A stretch of DNA of 64,000 nucleotides from DASQPR01 sp963836785 (GCA_963836785.1 CAWIKW010000004.1:186001-250000); one strand, 5' to 3'. Counted from the stretch's first letter, positions 19,024 to 28,178 are shown. The notes: a model not told the origin generated them from the letters alone. Translations and numbers: made by a program.

Positions 19024-20094
19024 GTGCTGGCAGCTCGCTTCTATGACAAGAGGGATATCCGCCTCGAGGACGTCTCGGTTCCTTCGGTTAAGGAACGTGA
19101 CGACGTCCTCGTCGAGGTCGCCTGGTGTGGCATCTGTGGTACGGACCTGCACGAATACCTGGTCGGGCCGATCGTGACACCGGTACGCCCGCATCCGCTC
19201 ACCGGCGCCACGCTGCCACAGACCCTGGGGCACGAGTTCTCGGCGCGCGTCATCGAGGTCGGCTCCGATGTCACCGATGTGGCGGTCGGCGACCGGGTCG
19301 CGATCATGCCGGCCATCGTCTGCGGACGCTGTCACTACTGCCGCCGTGGTCTCGGTCATCTGTGCCTGAAGTTCGCCTGCACCGGGCTGAGCGCCGAAAC
19401 CGGGGGGCTGGCACAGTTCGCTCTGCTGAAGGACTACCAGGTGTCGACGTTGCCCGACGACGTCTCCGATGTGGAAGGCGCCGTCGTCGAGCCGGCCAGC
19501 GTCGCGGCGTACGGCATCGACCGGGCCGGAGTGCACGGCGGCGATGTCGTGCTCGTCACCGGCGCGGGTCCCATCGGAATCCTCTCGGCGTTGTACGCGA
19601 ACGCGGTCGGCGCGGCGACCGTCGTGATCGCCGAGCCGAACCCCAACCGGGCCGAACTCGCGCGAGGGATCGACGTCGGGCCGGTGCTCGACCCGACGCA
19701 GGACGGCTTCGCCGACGTCATCGCGGACCTGACGCGCGGGATAGGCGTCGACGTCGTCGCGGAGTGTTCCGGGTCCACTCCCGGGCTCGCCACGGCCCTG
19801 ACGAGCGTGCGCCGGCGGGGCTCGATCGTGCAGACCGGCCTGCACACCAAGCCGGCGACGCTCGATGGCATGGCGCTGTCGGAGAAGGACGTGAGTCTGG
19901 TCGGCAGTTGGTGCTATCTGATCACGGACTGGCCGCGGATCATCCGGCTGGTCGCCTCCGGCAAGTATCCGGTCGGGAAGGCCGTGACGGCGCAGGTCCC
20001 GCTCCGCAACGTTGTCACGCTCGGCTTCGACGTGCTCGTTGATCCGCGCGGTGATCAGCTCAAGGTTCTCGCGTCGCCGACGCTTGCCGCCTGA
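19024..20094 (+). CDS. Zinc-dependent medium-chain dehydrogenase (butanediol/polyol dehydrogenase-like)
   Basis: A 356-residue MDR protein with catalytic zinc site (CGICGTDLHEY, LGHEF), structural zinc loop CGRCHYCRRGLGHLC and cofactor motif VTGAGPIGILSAL. The insertion after the first Cys (LVGPIVTPVRPHPLTGATLPQT) is the butanediol-dehydrogenase hallmark, shared with the gene at 12059. GTG 19024 has GAAAGG 9 nt upstream and lies 27 bases after the transporter stop, so it is probably in the transporter operon. It may act first on the imported compound, by inference. Confidence 0.88.
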   Translation: MLAARFYDKRDIRLEDVSVPSVKERDDVLVEVAWCGICGTDLHEYLVGPIVTPVRPHPLTGATLPQTLGHEFSARVIEVGSDVTDVAVGDRVAIMPAIVCGRCHYCRRGLGHLCLKFACTGLSAETGGLAQFALLKDYQVSTLPDDVSDVEGAVVEPASVAAYGIDRAGVHGGDVVLVTGAGPIGILSALYANAVGAATVVIAEPNPNRAELARGIDVGPVLDPTQDGFADVIADLTRGIGVDVVAECSGSTPGLATALTSVRRRGSIVQTGLHTKPATLDGMALSEKDVSLVGSWCYLITDWPRIIRLVASGKYPVGKAVTAQVPLRNVVTLGFDVLVDPRGDQLKVLASPTLAA

Positions 20095-20122
20095 TTCAAC
20101 CGGCTCAATTCTGGAGGATGCC

Positions 20123-20659
20123 GTGGAACTCAAGGCAGTTCACCACGTAGGTCTGGTCGTGCGGGACCTCGACCGTTCGATCTACTTCTACCACGACCTG
20201 TTGGGCCTGCCATTCGCCAATGAGCCCACGCCGTGGTTCGAAGGTCCCGATCTCGAGCGTGGAGTCGGTGTGCCCGGAGCCCGGCTGCGCCAGGTGTCGC
20301 TCTGGGTGGGCGCCAACTCGACGATGGAGCTTATCGAGTACGGCAACCGGCCGCCGTCGAGTACGGCACCGGTGCCGAACAACTACCTCGGGGCGGCGCA
20401 CGTCTGCTTCAAGGTCGACGACGTGAAGGCGACCAAGGCCGAGTTGGAGAGTAAGGGCGTCACGTTCTATTCCGACGTGAACGTCGTCGACGAAGGTCCG
20501 CTCGCCGGATGGCGCTGGGTCTACTTCAGCGATCCGGACGGGCTCGCGCTCGAACTGGTCGAGGTCGCCTATTACCTCAAGGACGAGCGCGAGGCGAACT
20601 CGGCCGAATACCTCCGTACCCGACCGTCGCTTCCGACCGTCGAGGCGCGAATCACCTGA
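20123..20659 (+). CDS. VOC-family metalloenzyme (glyoxalase/dioxygenase superfamily)
   Basis: A 178-residue protein of two beta-alpha-beta-beta-beta modules. The metal site pattern His/Glu/His/Glu is visible in HHVGLVVRDL, TMELIEYG, AAHVCFKVDD and LALELVEV, as in glyoxalase I and methylmalonyl-CoA epimerase rather than ring-cleaving dioxygenases. GGAGG lies 5 nt before GTG 20123. The neighbourhood suggests it isomerises or epimerises a pathway intermediate; the reaction is unknown. Confidence 0.8.
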   Translation: MELKAVHHVGLVVRDLDRSIYFYHDLLGLPFANEPTPWFEGPDLERGVGVPGARLRQVSLWVGANSTMELIEYGNRPPSSTAPVPNNYLGAAHVCFKVDDVKATKAELESKGVTFYSDVNVVDEGPLAGWRWVYFSDPDGLALELVEVAYYLKDEREANSAEYLRTRPSLPTVEARIT

Positions 20660-20695
20660 CCCGAGGTCCCGTCCGCGGACCGCGGGCGCATGCCG

Positions 20696-20763
20696 CGGCC
20701 CGCAGCATGCAGCCGCAGCCCGCAGTCCGCAGCCCGCAGCCCGCAGCCACACCAGCAGCCCTC
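20696..20763 (+). repeat. CCGCAGC-type tandem repeat between genes
   Basis: A run of imperfect 7-8 nt units (CCCGCAG) fills most of the gap between the VOC and M24 genes, ending just before AAGGAGG (20781-20787). It has no coding role. Replication slippage is the likely origin; it might affect the leader of the downstream gene. Confidence 0.75.
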
Positions 20764-20795
20764 AGCCATACCAGCGATTCAAGGAGGAAGCCCCC

Positions 20796-22160
20796 ATGGT
20801 GTCCCCGACCTTCGGCACGACGGGTGTCGACTGGGAGAACCGGCTCGACATGGACCGCCTGCGCCGTGAGCGGGTGGGGCGCATCAAGGCTGAGCTCGAC
20901 AAATCCGACCTCGGAGCGTTGCTGACCTTCGACTTTCACAACATCCGCTACCTGACGTCGACGCACATCGGCACGTGGGCGATGGACAAGATGATCAGGT
21001 TCGCTCTCTTGCCGCGCGGCGGCGACCCGGTCTTGTGGGACTTCGGCTCGGCCGCCCGACACCACCAGCTTCAGGCACCGTGGCTGGACGAGCCGCATGA
21101 CGCCGCCGGTCGCGGTCCGCACTACGGCGCCCGCGCCGGCATCTCCACCCTTCGCGGCGCGATCTCTCCCGGTGCCGGGCGGGCGGAGGACGTGGCCGCC
21201 AAGGTCGCCCAGGTCATGGCTGACTTCGGCCTGCAGGGTCAGCCGATCGGCGTCGACATCATCGAGCCACCCGTGCTGCTGGCGCTCCAAGCCCTCGGCA
21301 TCCCCGTTGTCGATGGCCAGCAGCTCTTTCTGGAGGCGCGCCGCATCAAGACGGTCGACGAAATCGGGCTGCTGACCCAGGCCGTGTCGATGGTCGACGC
21401 CGCGTACGAGGATCTGTACGACTTCCTCCGGCCGGGAGTCCGGGAGAACGAATGCGTCGGACTGGTGAGCAAGAAGCTCTTCGACCTCGGATCCGAGCAC
21501 GTCGAAGGCGTCAACGCGATCTCCGGAGAGCGCTGCTCGCCGCACCCACACGTCTTCTCCGACCGCCTCCTTCGGCCGGGCGACCCCGCCTTCTTCGACA
21601 TCCTGCACAGTTACCAGGGCTACCGGACGTGTTACTACCGCACGTTCGCCGTTGGCAGCGCTTCGGCGGCGCAGCGTGGCGCGTACAAGATCTGTCGGGA
21701 GCTGATGGACAACGCCATCGCCCTGGTGAAACCGGGCGCGACCACGGCCGAGATCGTGCAGGTCTGGCCGACGGCGCAGGAGTTCGGTTTCCCGGACGAG
21801 GAAGCGGCGTTCGCGCTGCAGTACGGCCACGGCGTCGGCTTGAGCATCTGGGAACGTCCAATCTTCAGCCGGCTCACCTCGATCGACCACCCCGAGACGC
21901 TCGAGGTCGGCCAACTCTTCGCCCTCGAGACGTATTGGCCCTCCGACGACGGATGGGGCGCGGCCCGGATCGAGGAGGAACTCATCGTGACCGAGACCGG
22001 CTGCGAGGTGATCACCAAGTTTCCCGCGGAAGAGTTGCTGGTTGCGGGCAAGCGCTACTACACGGCCGGCGGATACCTCAACACCGAACGCGACAGCCAA
22101 TCCCACATCAACACCCAACGCGTCGCGATGGAGGTGCAGGATGAGACTTCCCCTGTCTGA
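20796..22160 (+). CDS. M24-family pita-bread metallohydrolase-like protein with altered metal site
   Basis: A 454-residue creatinase/prolidase-fold protein: N-terminal domain about residues 20-185, then the catalytic-like domain. Metal-ligand positions: D268 (FFDIL), C279 where the second Asp is expected, H345 (GHGVGLSIWERP), E378 (ALETYW) and E393 (RIEEEL). The spacing from D268 to C279 matches the canonical Asp-x10-Asp pair, so one ligand is replaced by Cys. It may not be a peptidase; M24 members also include creatinase, ectoine hydrolase and DMSP lyase. AAGGAGG precedes ATG 20796. Its end overlaps the E1-alpha gene by 20 nt. Confidence 0.85.
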   Translation: MVSPTFGTTGVDWENRLDMDRLRRERVGRIKAELDKSDLGALLTFDFHNIRYLTSTHIGTWAMDKMIRFALLPRGGDPVLWDFGSAARHHQLQAPWLDEPHDAAGRGPHYGARAGISTLRGAISPGAGRAEDVAAKVAQVMADFGLQGQPIGVDIIEPPVLLALQALGIPVVDGQQLFLEARRIKTVDEIGLLTQAVSMVDAAYEDLYDFLRPGVRENECVGLVSKKLFDLGSEHVEGVNAISGERCSPHPHVFSDRLLRPGDPAFFDILHSYQGYRTCYYRTFAVGSASAAQRGAYKICRELMDNAIALVKPGATTAEIVQVWPTAQEFGFPDEEAAFALQYGHGVGLSIWERPIFSRLTSIDHPETLEVGQLFALETYWPSDDGWGAARIEEELIVTETGCEVITKFPAEELLVAGKRYYTAGGYLNTERDSQSHINTQRVAMEVQDETSPV

Positions 22161-23205
22161 CCACCGGTACGGCGAGCACGGGGTCGTGTTACCTCCGGCG
22201 GCGCAGGATCGACACGACGCGGCCGCCATCGACCTCGACAAGCGCCTCGCGATGTACCGCAAGCTCCAAGAGATGCGCCAGTTCGAGAAGCGCGCCTACG
22301 ACCTGTTCATGCGCCAGCTCGTCAAGGGAACCAGCCACCTGTCGCTCGGCATGGAGGCCATCGCGGCCGGCTTCGGGGCGGCGATGCGGCGAGACGACTA
22401 CACCTTTGCGACGTACCGGGGTCACGCCCACACGCTGGCCCGGGGCGTGGCCATGACGCCGGTGCTCGCCGAACTCCTCGGACGGGCCAACGGTCTGATG
22501 GCCGGCAAGGGCGGCTCGATGCACCTGACGAGCGTCGAGCACGGGATGATGGGCTCGTACGCGATCATCGGCGCCCACCTGACCATTGCGAACGGCGCCG
22601 CCTGGTCCGCGCAGTACCGAGGATCCGGCCAGGTCGCTGTGTGCTTCTTCGGTGACGGCACGACGAACATCGGCGCGTTCCACGAGGCGCTCAACTATGC
22701 GGCCGTTTTCCGGCTCCCGGTCGTGTTCGTCTGCGAGAACAACCTGTACATGGAGTACACGTCCATCGCGGACATCACCGCGGTGGCGCGCCCCGGCGCC
22801 GACCGGGCATCGGCGTACCAGCTCGAGTCGATCGTCATCGACGGCAACGACGCCGATGAGGTCTATCTGACCGCGGCAGCGGTGCTCGATCGTGCCCGCC
22901 GAGGGGAAGGTCCCTCGCTCGTGGAGGCGGTGACCTACCGGCACGGTGGCCACTCGCGGGCCGATCCGGGCAAGTACCGGCCGTCCTCCGAGGTCGACGC
23001 GTGGAAGGCGTACGACCCGATCACGGTCTACCGGGGACGGCTGCTCCGGCTCGGCGTGGACAAGGCCGATCTCGACGTCATCGACAAGGACGTCGCGGAG
23101 GCGGTCGACCTCGCGACCGAAGAGGCGATTGCCGGCGAGCTTCCCGCTCCGGCGAGTGCCTACACCGATGTCTGGGCTGATGGAGGTTCGTCGTGGCGGA
23201 ACTGA
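22141..23205 (+). CDS. Acetoin/pyruvate-type 2-oxoacid dehydrogenase E1, alpha subunit
   Basis: A 354-residue TPP-dependent E1-alpha. The TPP motif runs from GDG (171-173) to N201 (FVCENN). MAGKGGSMHL and YRHGGHSRADPGKYR are typical of the acetoin/pyruvate dehydrogenase alpha chain. With E1-beta it decarboxylates a 2-oxo acid or cleaves acetoin and passes the acyl group to lipoyl-E2. ATG 22141 follows GGAGG and overlaps the M24 gene by 20 nt. It overlaps E1-beta by 13 nt, so expression is coupled. Confidence 0.92.
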   Translation: MRLPLSDHRYGEHGVVLPPAAQDRHDAAAIDLDKRLAMYRKLQEMRQFEKRAYDLFMRQLVKGTSHLSLGMEAIAAGFGAAMRRDDYTFATYRGHAHTLARGVAMTPVLAELLGRANGLMAGKGGSMHLTSVEHGMMGSYAIIGAHLTIANGAAWSAQYRGSGQVAVCFFGDGTTNIGAFHEALNYAAVFRLPVVFVCENNLYMEYTSIADITAVARPGADRASAYQLESIVIDGNDADEVYLTAAAVLDRARRGEGPSLVEAVTYRHGGHSRADPGKYRPSSEVDAWKAYDPITVYRGRLLRLGVDKADLDVIDKDVAEAVDLATEEAIAGELPAPASAYTDVWADGGSSWRN

Positions 23206-24167
23206 CGTATCGCGACGCCGTCGCGCGCGGGATCGCTCAGGAGATGCGGCGCGACGATCGGGTCGTTCTCATCGGCGAGGACATCGCCGGCGCCGGCGGT
23301 GTGTTCAAGACGACGGTCGGCCTGCTCGATGAGTTCGGACCCAAGCGCGTCATCGACACGCCGATCGCCGAGCAGGCGATCCTCGGTGCGGCGATGGGCG
23401 CGGCGATGACGGGTCTGCGCCCGGTCGCCGAGATCATGTTTTCCGACTTCTTCGCCGTGTGCTGGGATCTCGTTGCCAACGAGATGGCCAAGACCCGGTA
23501 TATGACGAACGGGCAGGTCACTCTGCCGCTCGTGGTGAAGACCGGGAATGGTGGCGCGCTGCGCTTCGGGGCGCAGCACTCGCAGTCGATCGAGAACTGG
23601 GCGATGGCGATCCCGGGGATCAAGGTCGTCACGCCGTCGACTCCGGCCGATGTCGTCGGTCTGATGGCCGCCTCGATCCGGGACGACGATCCGGTTCTCT
23701 TCTTCGAGCACAAGGGGCTCTACGCATCGAAGGGCGAGGTGCCCGACGGCGATATCGTCGACGCGCTCGGGACGGCGAAGGTTCGTCGCGAGGGGAGCGA
23801 CGCGACGATACTCGCTCTTGGCCTCATGGTGTCCCGCGCTCTCGACGCCGCCGAGCATCTGGCCGAGCGGGGCATCAATGCTGAGGTGATCGACGTTCGA
23901 TCGCTCGTCCCGCTGGATACCCGAACCATCCTCGGGTCCCTGCACAAGACCGGTCGGCTCTTCACCGTCGAGGAGAATCCACGTCTCCTCGGCTGGGGCG
24001 CGGAGATCGCTTCGATCGCGGTCGACGAATGCTTCTGGGACCTCGACGGACCCGTACAGCGGATCACCACGCCGCACATCCCACTGCCGGCCGCGGACTC
24101 GTTGGAGGATCTGGTCCTGCCGTCAGCGGATGTGATCGCCACGACCGTCGAGAAGGCTCTGCAGTAG
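23193..24167 (+). CDS. Acetoin/pyruvate-type 2-oxoacid dehydrogenase E1, beta subunit
   Basis: A 324-residue E1-beta with the transketolase pyrimidine domain (VVLIGEDIAGAGGVFKTT, DTPIAEQAILGAAMGAAMTGLRPVAEIMFSDFF) and C-terminal domain (VIDVRSLVPLDTRTIL, VEENPRLLGWGAEIAS). FGAQHSQSIENW matches the subunit interface. GTG 23193 has GGAGG upstream and lies inside the end of E1-alpha. Its TAG shares one base with the E2 GTG. Confidence 0.93.
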   Translation: MAELTYRDAVARGIAQEMRRDDRVVLIGEDIAGAGGVFKTTVGLLDEFGPKRVIDTPIAEQAILGAAMGAAMTGLRPVAEIMFSDFFAVCWDLVANEMAKTRYMTNGQVTLPLVVKTGNGGALRFGAQHSQSIENWAMAIPGIKVVTPSTPADVVGLMAASIRDDDPVLFFEHKGLYASKGEVPDGDIVDALGTAKVRREGSDATILALGLMVSRALDAAEHLAERGINAEVIDVRSLVPLDTRTILGSLHKTGRLFTVEENPRLLGWGAEIASIAVDECFWDLDGPVQRITTPHIPLPAADSLEDLVLPSADVIATTVEKALQ

Positions 24168-25403
24168 TGAATGTCGATGTGACGATGCCTCAGCTCGGCG
24201 AGACCGTCGCCGAGGGAACGGTGACGCGGTGGCTCCGGCAGGTCGGCGAGGCCGTGGGGGATCAGGAACCGCTCGTCGAGATAGCGACCGACAAGGTTGA
24301 CACCGAGGTGCCGTCGCCCGCGGCCGGGACGCTCCTCGAGATCAGGGTTCCGGCCGACGCGACGGTCGCGGTCGGCACGGTGATCGCGGTCATCGGTGAG
24401 CCGAACGAGTCGGTCGCGCCGCCCGCGGCGCCGACGGTTTCGGCTGCTGCGCCGCCGACGGTCTCGGCTGCTGCGCCGCCGACGGTTTCGGCTTCCATGC
24501 CGCCGCAGCGTGCATCGATTCGCATCGAACACGCCGCACCAACCGTCGGCCGGGCCGCCGGCCCACGGCACCGCCATTCGCCGCTGATCAGGCGTTTGGC
24601 CCGCGAGTCGGGGGTCAACCTCGAAGATCTCGTCGGTACGGGCCCCGCGGGTCGAGTCACGCGCGCCGACGTCACGCACGCGGCCGCCACGGTGGATCGT
24701 GTCGCGCGCGTGCCGGACGCGGTCGTCACTCAGCCAATCGTGGCCCCGCCGCAAACGTCGGCCCAAGCTACGTGCGTCGTTGAGGTCGACATGTCGAACG
24801 TCGTCGAACTGCGCGACCGTCACGGCGCCAGCCTCGATGAGGAGAACGAAGGACGGCCGACCCCGATGGCGTTCGTCGTTGACGCGGTCGTACAGGCGCT
24901 GCGCGCCTACCCGCCCCTCAACGCGTCCATCGACACCGACGGGCGGAGCATCCACAACCCTGGGCGTCAACACATCGGCATCACCGTCGACACGGACAAG
25001 GGTGTCGTCGTGCCGGTCATCAGAGACGCGGGCGACCTGAACCCGCGAGGACTGTCCCGGCGAATCGCCGATGTCACGGACCGCGCTCGGCCGAGGCTCG
25101 CTCGTCCCGGACGACCTGACGGCCGGCACCTTCACGGTGACCGACACCGGAAGCCGCGGCGCCTTGTTCGACACCCCGATCCTCGTGCCGGGCCAGGTCG
25201 GCATCGTTGGGGTCGGTGACATCGTCGAACGTGCCGTCGTCGTACGCCGTCCGGACGGGGAACGAGCCATCGCCATCCGCTCGATGGCGTACCTCGCGCT
25301 CACGTACGACCACCGGCTCATCGACGGTGCCACGGCCACCAGATTCCTGACGTTCGTGAAGGAACGGCTTCAGGGCGACCGCACACCCAGCGAGTTGCGC
25401 TGA
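24167..25403 (+). pseudogene. Dihydrolipoamide acyltransferase (E2) of the same complex, frameshifted near 25091
   Basis: The E2 starts at GTG 24167 (TAGTG overlap). It has a lipoyl domain with Lys43 (EIATDKVDTE), a linker with three APPTVSA repeats, a peripheral-subunit-binding domain (SPLIRRLARESGVNLEDLVGTG) and part of the acyltransferase domain. After RIADVTDRAR the frame is lost; the conserved continuation GSLVPDDLTAGTFTVTDTGSRG and the catalytic TYDHRLIDGA appear in the +1 frame to 25403. Removing one C at 25091-25092 restores an unbroken family sequence of about 411 residues. It is either a real null mutation or a sequence error; upstream and downstream genes look intact. As read, translation runs on to about 25219 without the active-site His. 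Confidence 0.85.
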
Positions 25404-26659
25404 TGTTTCTCGGCGACCGGCTCGGTCATCTCGCGTACTCCACCCTCGTGCATCAGGGTGACACGTGGGCGGAGATGAGCGAGAGCATCGAAACGTTCGC
25501 GCCCGCCGTCAAGGCTCGGGTGTCACCCGACGCACCGTACGGGCTGTCGCTGCGGATCTCGGCCGCCTCGGCGGAAACGTTGACCGCCGACCCGGACGAG
25601 CGGGTCCGCTTCCGCCGCTGGCTCGACGACCACGACATGTACGTATTCACGGTCAACGCGTTCCCGTACGGCCCATTCAAGGGCCGTGTCGTGATGGAGC
25701 AGGTGTACGAGCCGGACTGGTTCACCGAGGATCGCGTCCGTTACACCATGCAGGTCGCCGACATCCTCGCCGAGATCACCCCGCCGTCCGTCGCACCGTC
25801 GATCCAGACCGCGCCACTGGCCTTCCGTCCCAACGTGACTCGCGACGACGACGTCGATCGCCTCACCGAAAATCTGCTCCGTGTGGTGGCGCATCTCATC
25901 GACATCGAGCGACGGACGGGCCGGCGGGTCAAGCTGGCTCTGGAACCGGAGCCGTACTGCTTCCTCGAGACCACCGAGGAGACCGTGCGCTACTTCCAGG
26001 ATCATGTCTGGTCGGCGGACGGCATCGGGCGGCTGGCGCGGCTCACCGGCCTGCCGGCCAGCGAGGTGGTGGGATTGGTACGGCGTCATCTCGGCGTCGT
26101 GTTCGACATCTGTCATCAGTCGGTCCAATTCGAGGACATCGCCGCCTCGCTCCGGCTGTTGCGTGACTCCGGAGTGCCGATCTTCAAGTTTCAGGCGGCG
26201 GCCGCCCTCCGGGTGCCGGAGGTGACGTCCGAGGCCATCGATGCGTTGACACCGTTCACCGACACCATCTATCTGAGCCAGACGACCGAATCACGCGACG
26301 GGAAATTGACCCGTCGGCTCAATCTCTCCGACGCCATCGACGCATGGCGAGCCGATCCGACCGGCCGACGCGAGTGGCGGACACACTTCCACCTGCCGAT
26401 TTTCCTGGACGACCTCGGCGGCCTCCGCACGACCCGACCGGGGATCGAGGCGGCCTTGGCGGTGCACGCGGACACGCCGCTCTCCGACCACCTGGAGGTC
26501 GAGACGTACACGTGGGACGTCCTGCCCCCGCACCTCAAGACTGGGGACATCACCGAATACGTCAGCCGTGAGCTGGAGTGGATGCGCGACACGCTGGTCG
26601 GGATGGTGCACGGCGGCCCCGGCCCGGAGATTTCTGGGATCCCCGGGTCGGGGCCGTGA
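25403..26659 (+). CDS. EboE-like TIM-barrel protein (metabolite traffic family)
   Basis: A 418-residue protein recognised as EboE-like by its N-terminal LGHLAYSTLVHQGDTWAEM, FTVNAFPYGPFKGRVVMEQVYEPDW and LALEPEPYCFLETTEE, with a xylose-isomerase-like TIM-barrel pattern and potential metal ligands (FDICHQSVQFED). In Ebo operons EboE accompanies EboA, B, C, D and F and a UbiA-like enzyme; none of those is seen here. ATG 25403 overlaps the E2 stop (TGATG), so it is the last gene of the catabolic operon. Its role here is unknown. Confidence 0.75.
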   Translation: MFLGDRLGHLAYSTLVHQGDTWAEMSESIETFAPAVKARVSPDAPYGLSLRISAASAETLTADPDERVRFRRWLDDHDMYVFTVNAFPYGPFKGRVVMEQVYEPDWFTEDRVRYTMQVADILAEITPPSVAPSIQTAPLAFRPNVTRDDDVDRLTENLLRVVAHLIDIERRTGRRVKLALEPEPYCFLETTEETVRYFQDHVWSADGIGRLARLTGLPASEVVGLVRRHLGVVFDICHQSVQFEDIAASLRLLRDSGVPIFKFQAAAALRVPEVTSEAIDALTPFTDTIYLSQTTESRDGKLTRRLNLSDAIDAWRADPTGRREWRTHFHLPIFLDDLGGLRTTRPGIEAALAVHADTPLSDHLEVETYTWDVLPPHLKTGDITEYVSRELEWMRDTLVGMVHGGPGPEISGIPGSGP

Positions 26660-26696
26660 CGAACGTGCGGGTCTGTGCGTCGTGGTGTGAAGCCGA

Positions 26697-28121
26697 TCAG
26701 ACGTCGTAGTACATCGCGAACTCGTGCGGCGTCGGGCGCAGACGGACCGGGTCGATCTCGTTCGCGATCTTCATTTCGGTCCACGTCGAAATGACGTCCG
26801 GCGTGAACACCCCGCCGTCGAGCAGGTAGTCGTGGTCGGCTTCGAGCGCGGCCAGGACGTCCGGCAGCGTGCCGGGGACCTGCTGGACGGTCGCGAACTC
26901 GTCCGGCGGCAGGTCGTAAAGATCCTTGTCGATCGGCTCCGGCGGCTCGATCTTGTTCTTGATGCCGTCGAGGCCGGCCATCAGCATCGCCGAGAACGCC
27001 AGGTACGGGTTGCTCGACGGATCCGGGACGCGGAACTCGATGCGCTTGGCCTTCGCGTTCGTGCCCGTCACCGGGATGCGGGTGCAGGCCGACCGGTTGC
27101 GCTGCGAGTAGACCAGGTTGACCGGTGCCTCGAAGCCGGGCACCAGGCGCCGGTACGAGTTGACGGTCGGGTTCGTGAAGGCCAGGACGGACGGCGCGTG
27201 GTGGAGCAGGCCGCCGACGTACCAGCGGGCGATGTCGGACAGACCACCGTAGCCCGTCTCGTCGTAGAACAGCGGCTCGCCGCCGAGCCACAGGCTCTGG
27301 TGCGTATGCATGCCGGAGCCGTTGTCACCGAAGAGCGGCTTGGGCATGAACGTGACCGTTTTGCCGTTCTGCCAGGCCGTGTTCTTGATGATGTACTTGA
27401 ACTGCTGGAGCTGGTCGCCGGCGTGCAGCAACGTGGAGAACCGGTAGTTGATCTCGGCCTGGCCGGCCGTACCGACCTCGTGGTGCGAGCGCTCGACGGT
27501 GAACCCGGCGTCGACCAGGCGGCGCACCATCGCGTCGCGCAGATCCGAGTAGTGGTCAACCGGCGAGACCGGGAAGTAGCCGCCCTTGTACGCGGTCTTG
27601 TAGCCGCGGTTGCCGCCCTCTTCCTCGGCGCCGGTGTTCCACCAGCCCTCGATCGAGTCGATGTAGTAGTAGGCCTTGTTCTGCGCGGTCTCGTGGCGGA
27701 TCGAGTCGAAGATGTAGAACTCGGCCTCGGGGCCGAAATACGCGGTGTCCGCGATGCCGCTGGAGGCGAGGAAGGTCTCCGCCTTGCGGGCGATGTTGCG
27801 CGGGTCGCGCGAGTAGGCCTCGCGGGTGAACGGATCGTGGATGAAGAAGTTCAGCGCGAGCGTCTTCTCGACCCGGAACGGGTCGATGAACGCCGTCGCC
27901 GGGTCCGGCAGCAGCAGCATGTCGGACTCGTGGATCTGCTGGAAGCCGCGGATCGACGAGCCGTCGAACGCGAGGCCATCGGAGAAGACCGCCTCATCGA
28001 ACGACTCGGCCGGCACATTGAAGTGCTGCATGATGCCGGGAAGATCACAAAAACGGACATCGACGAACTTTACGCCTTCGTCCTTGACGTAGCGCAGAAG
28101 CTCCTCGGCATTGGCGAACAA
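26697..28121 (-). CDS. glnA: Glutamine synthetase type I
   Basis: GlnA joins ammonia to glutamate using ATP. The 474-residue sequence is the normal GSI length. It has FVDVRFCDLPG, FDGSSIRGFQ, the ATP loop KPLFGDNGSGMH and NRSACTRIPV. Tyr402 in KDLYDLPPDE is the adenylylation site of GSI-beta enzymes. The start is TTG 28121: AGGAGG lies 5 nt upstream on the minus strand and MFANAEELLRYVKDEG aligns with the family N-terminus. In-frame codons further upstream have no homology. A GlnR-like operator lies about 60-95 bases upstream. Confidence 0.97.
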   Translation of the reverse strand: MFANAEELLRYVKDEGVKFVDVRFCDLPGIMQHFNVPAESFDEAVFSDGLAFDGSSIRGFQQIHESDMLLLPDPATAFIDPFRVEKTLALNFFIHDPFTREAYSRDPRNIARKAETFLASSGIADTAYFGPEAEFYIFDSIRHETAQNKAYYYIDSIEGWWNTGAEEEGGNRGYKTAYKGGYFPVSPVDHYSDLRDAMVRRLVDAGFTVERSHHEVGTAGQAEINYRFSTLLHAGDQLQQFKYIIKNTAWQNGKTVTFMPKPLFGDNGSGMHTHQSLWLGGEPLFYDETGYGGLSDIARWYVGGLLHHAPSVLAFTNPTVNSYRRLVPGFEAPVNLVYSQRNRSACTRIPVTGTNAKAKRIEFRVPDPSSNPYLAFSAMLMAGLDGIKNKIEPPEPIDKDLYDLPPDEFATVQQVPGTLPDVLAALEADHDYLLDGGVFTPDVISTWTEMKIANEIDPVRLRPTPHEFAMYYDV

Positions 28122-28178
28122 CTCGTCCTCCTGATGGCAGGGGCGTATGGCGGGATGCTGGAACGCTAGGTCCGGGCG

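Noticed and set aside
20796..22160. M24 protein as DMSP lyase DddP
   Set aside because: The metal-site spacing D268-x10-C279 does not show the Asp-x-Asp pair I expect for DddP, and no DMSP genes are nearby.
25060..25110. Programmed +1 frameshift in the E2 gene
   Set aside because: No slippery codon with a downstream stimulator was recognised, and related E2 genes are read in one frame. Mutation or sequence error is simpler.
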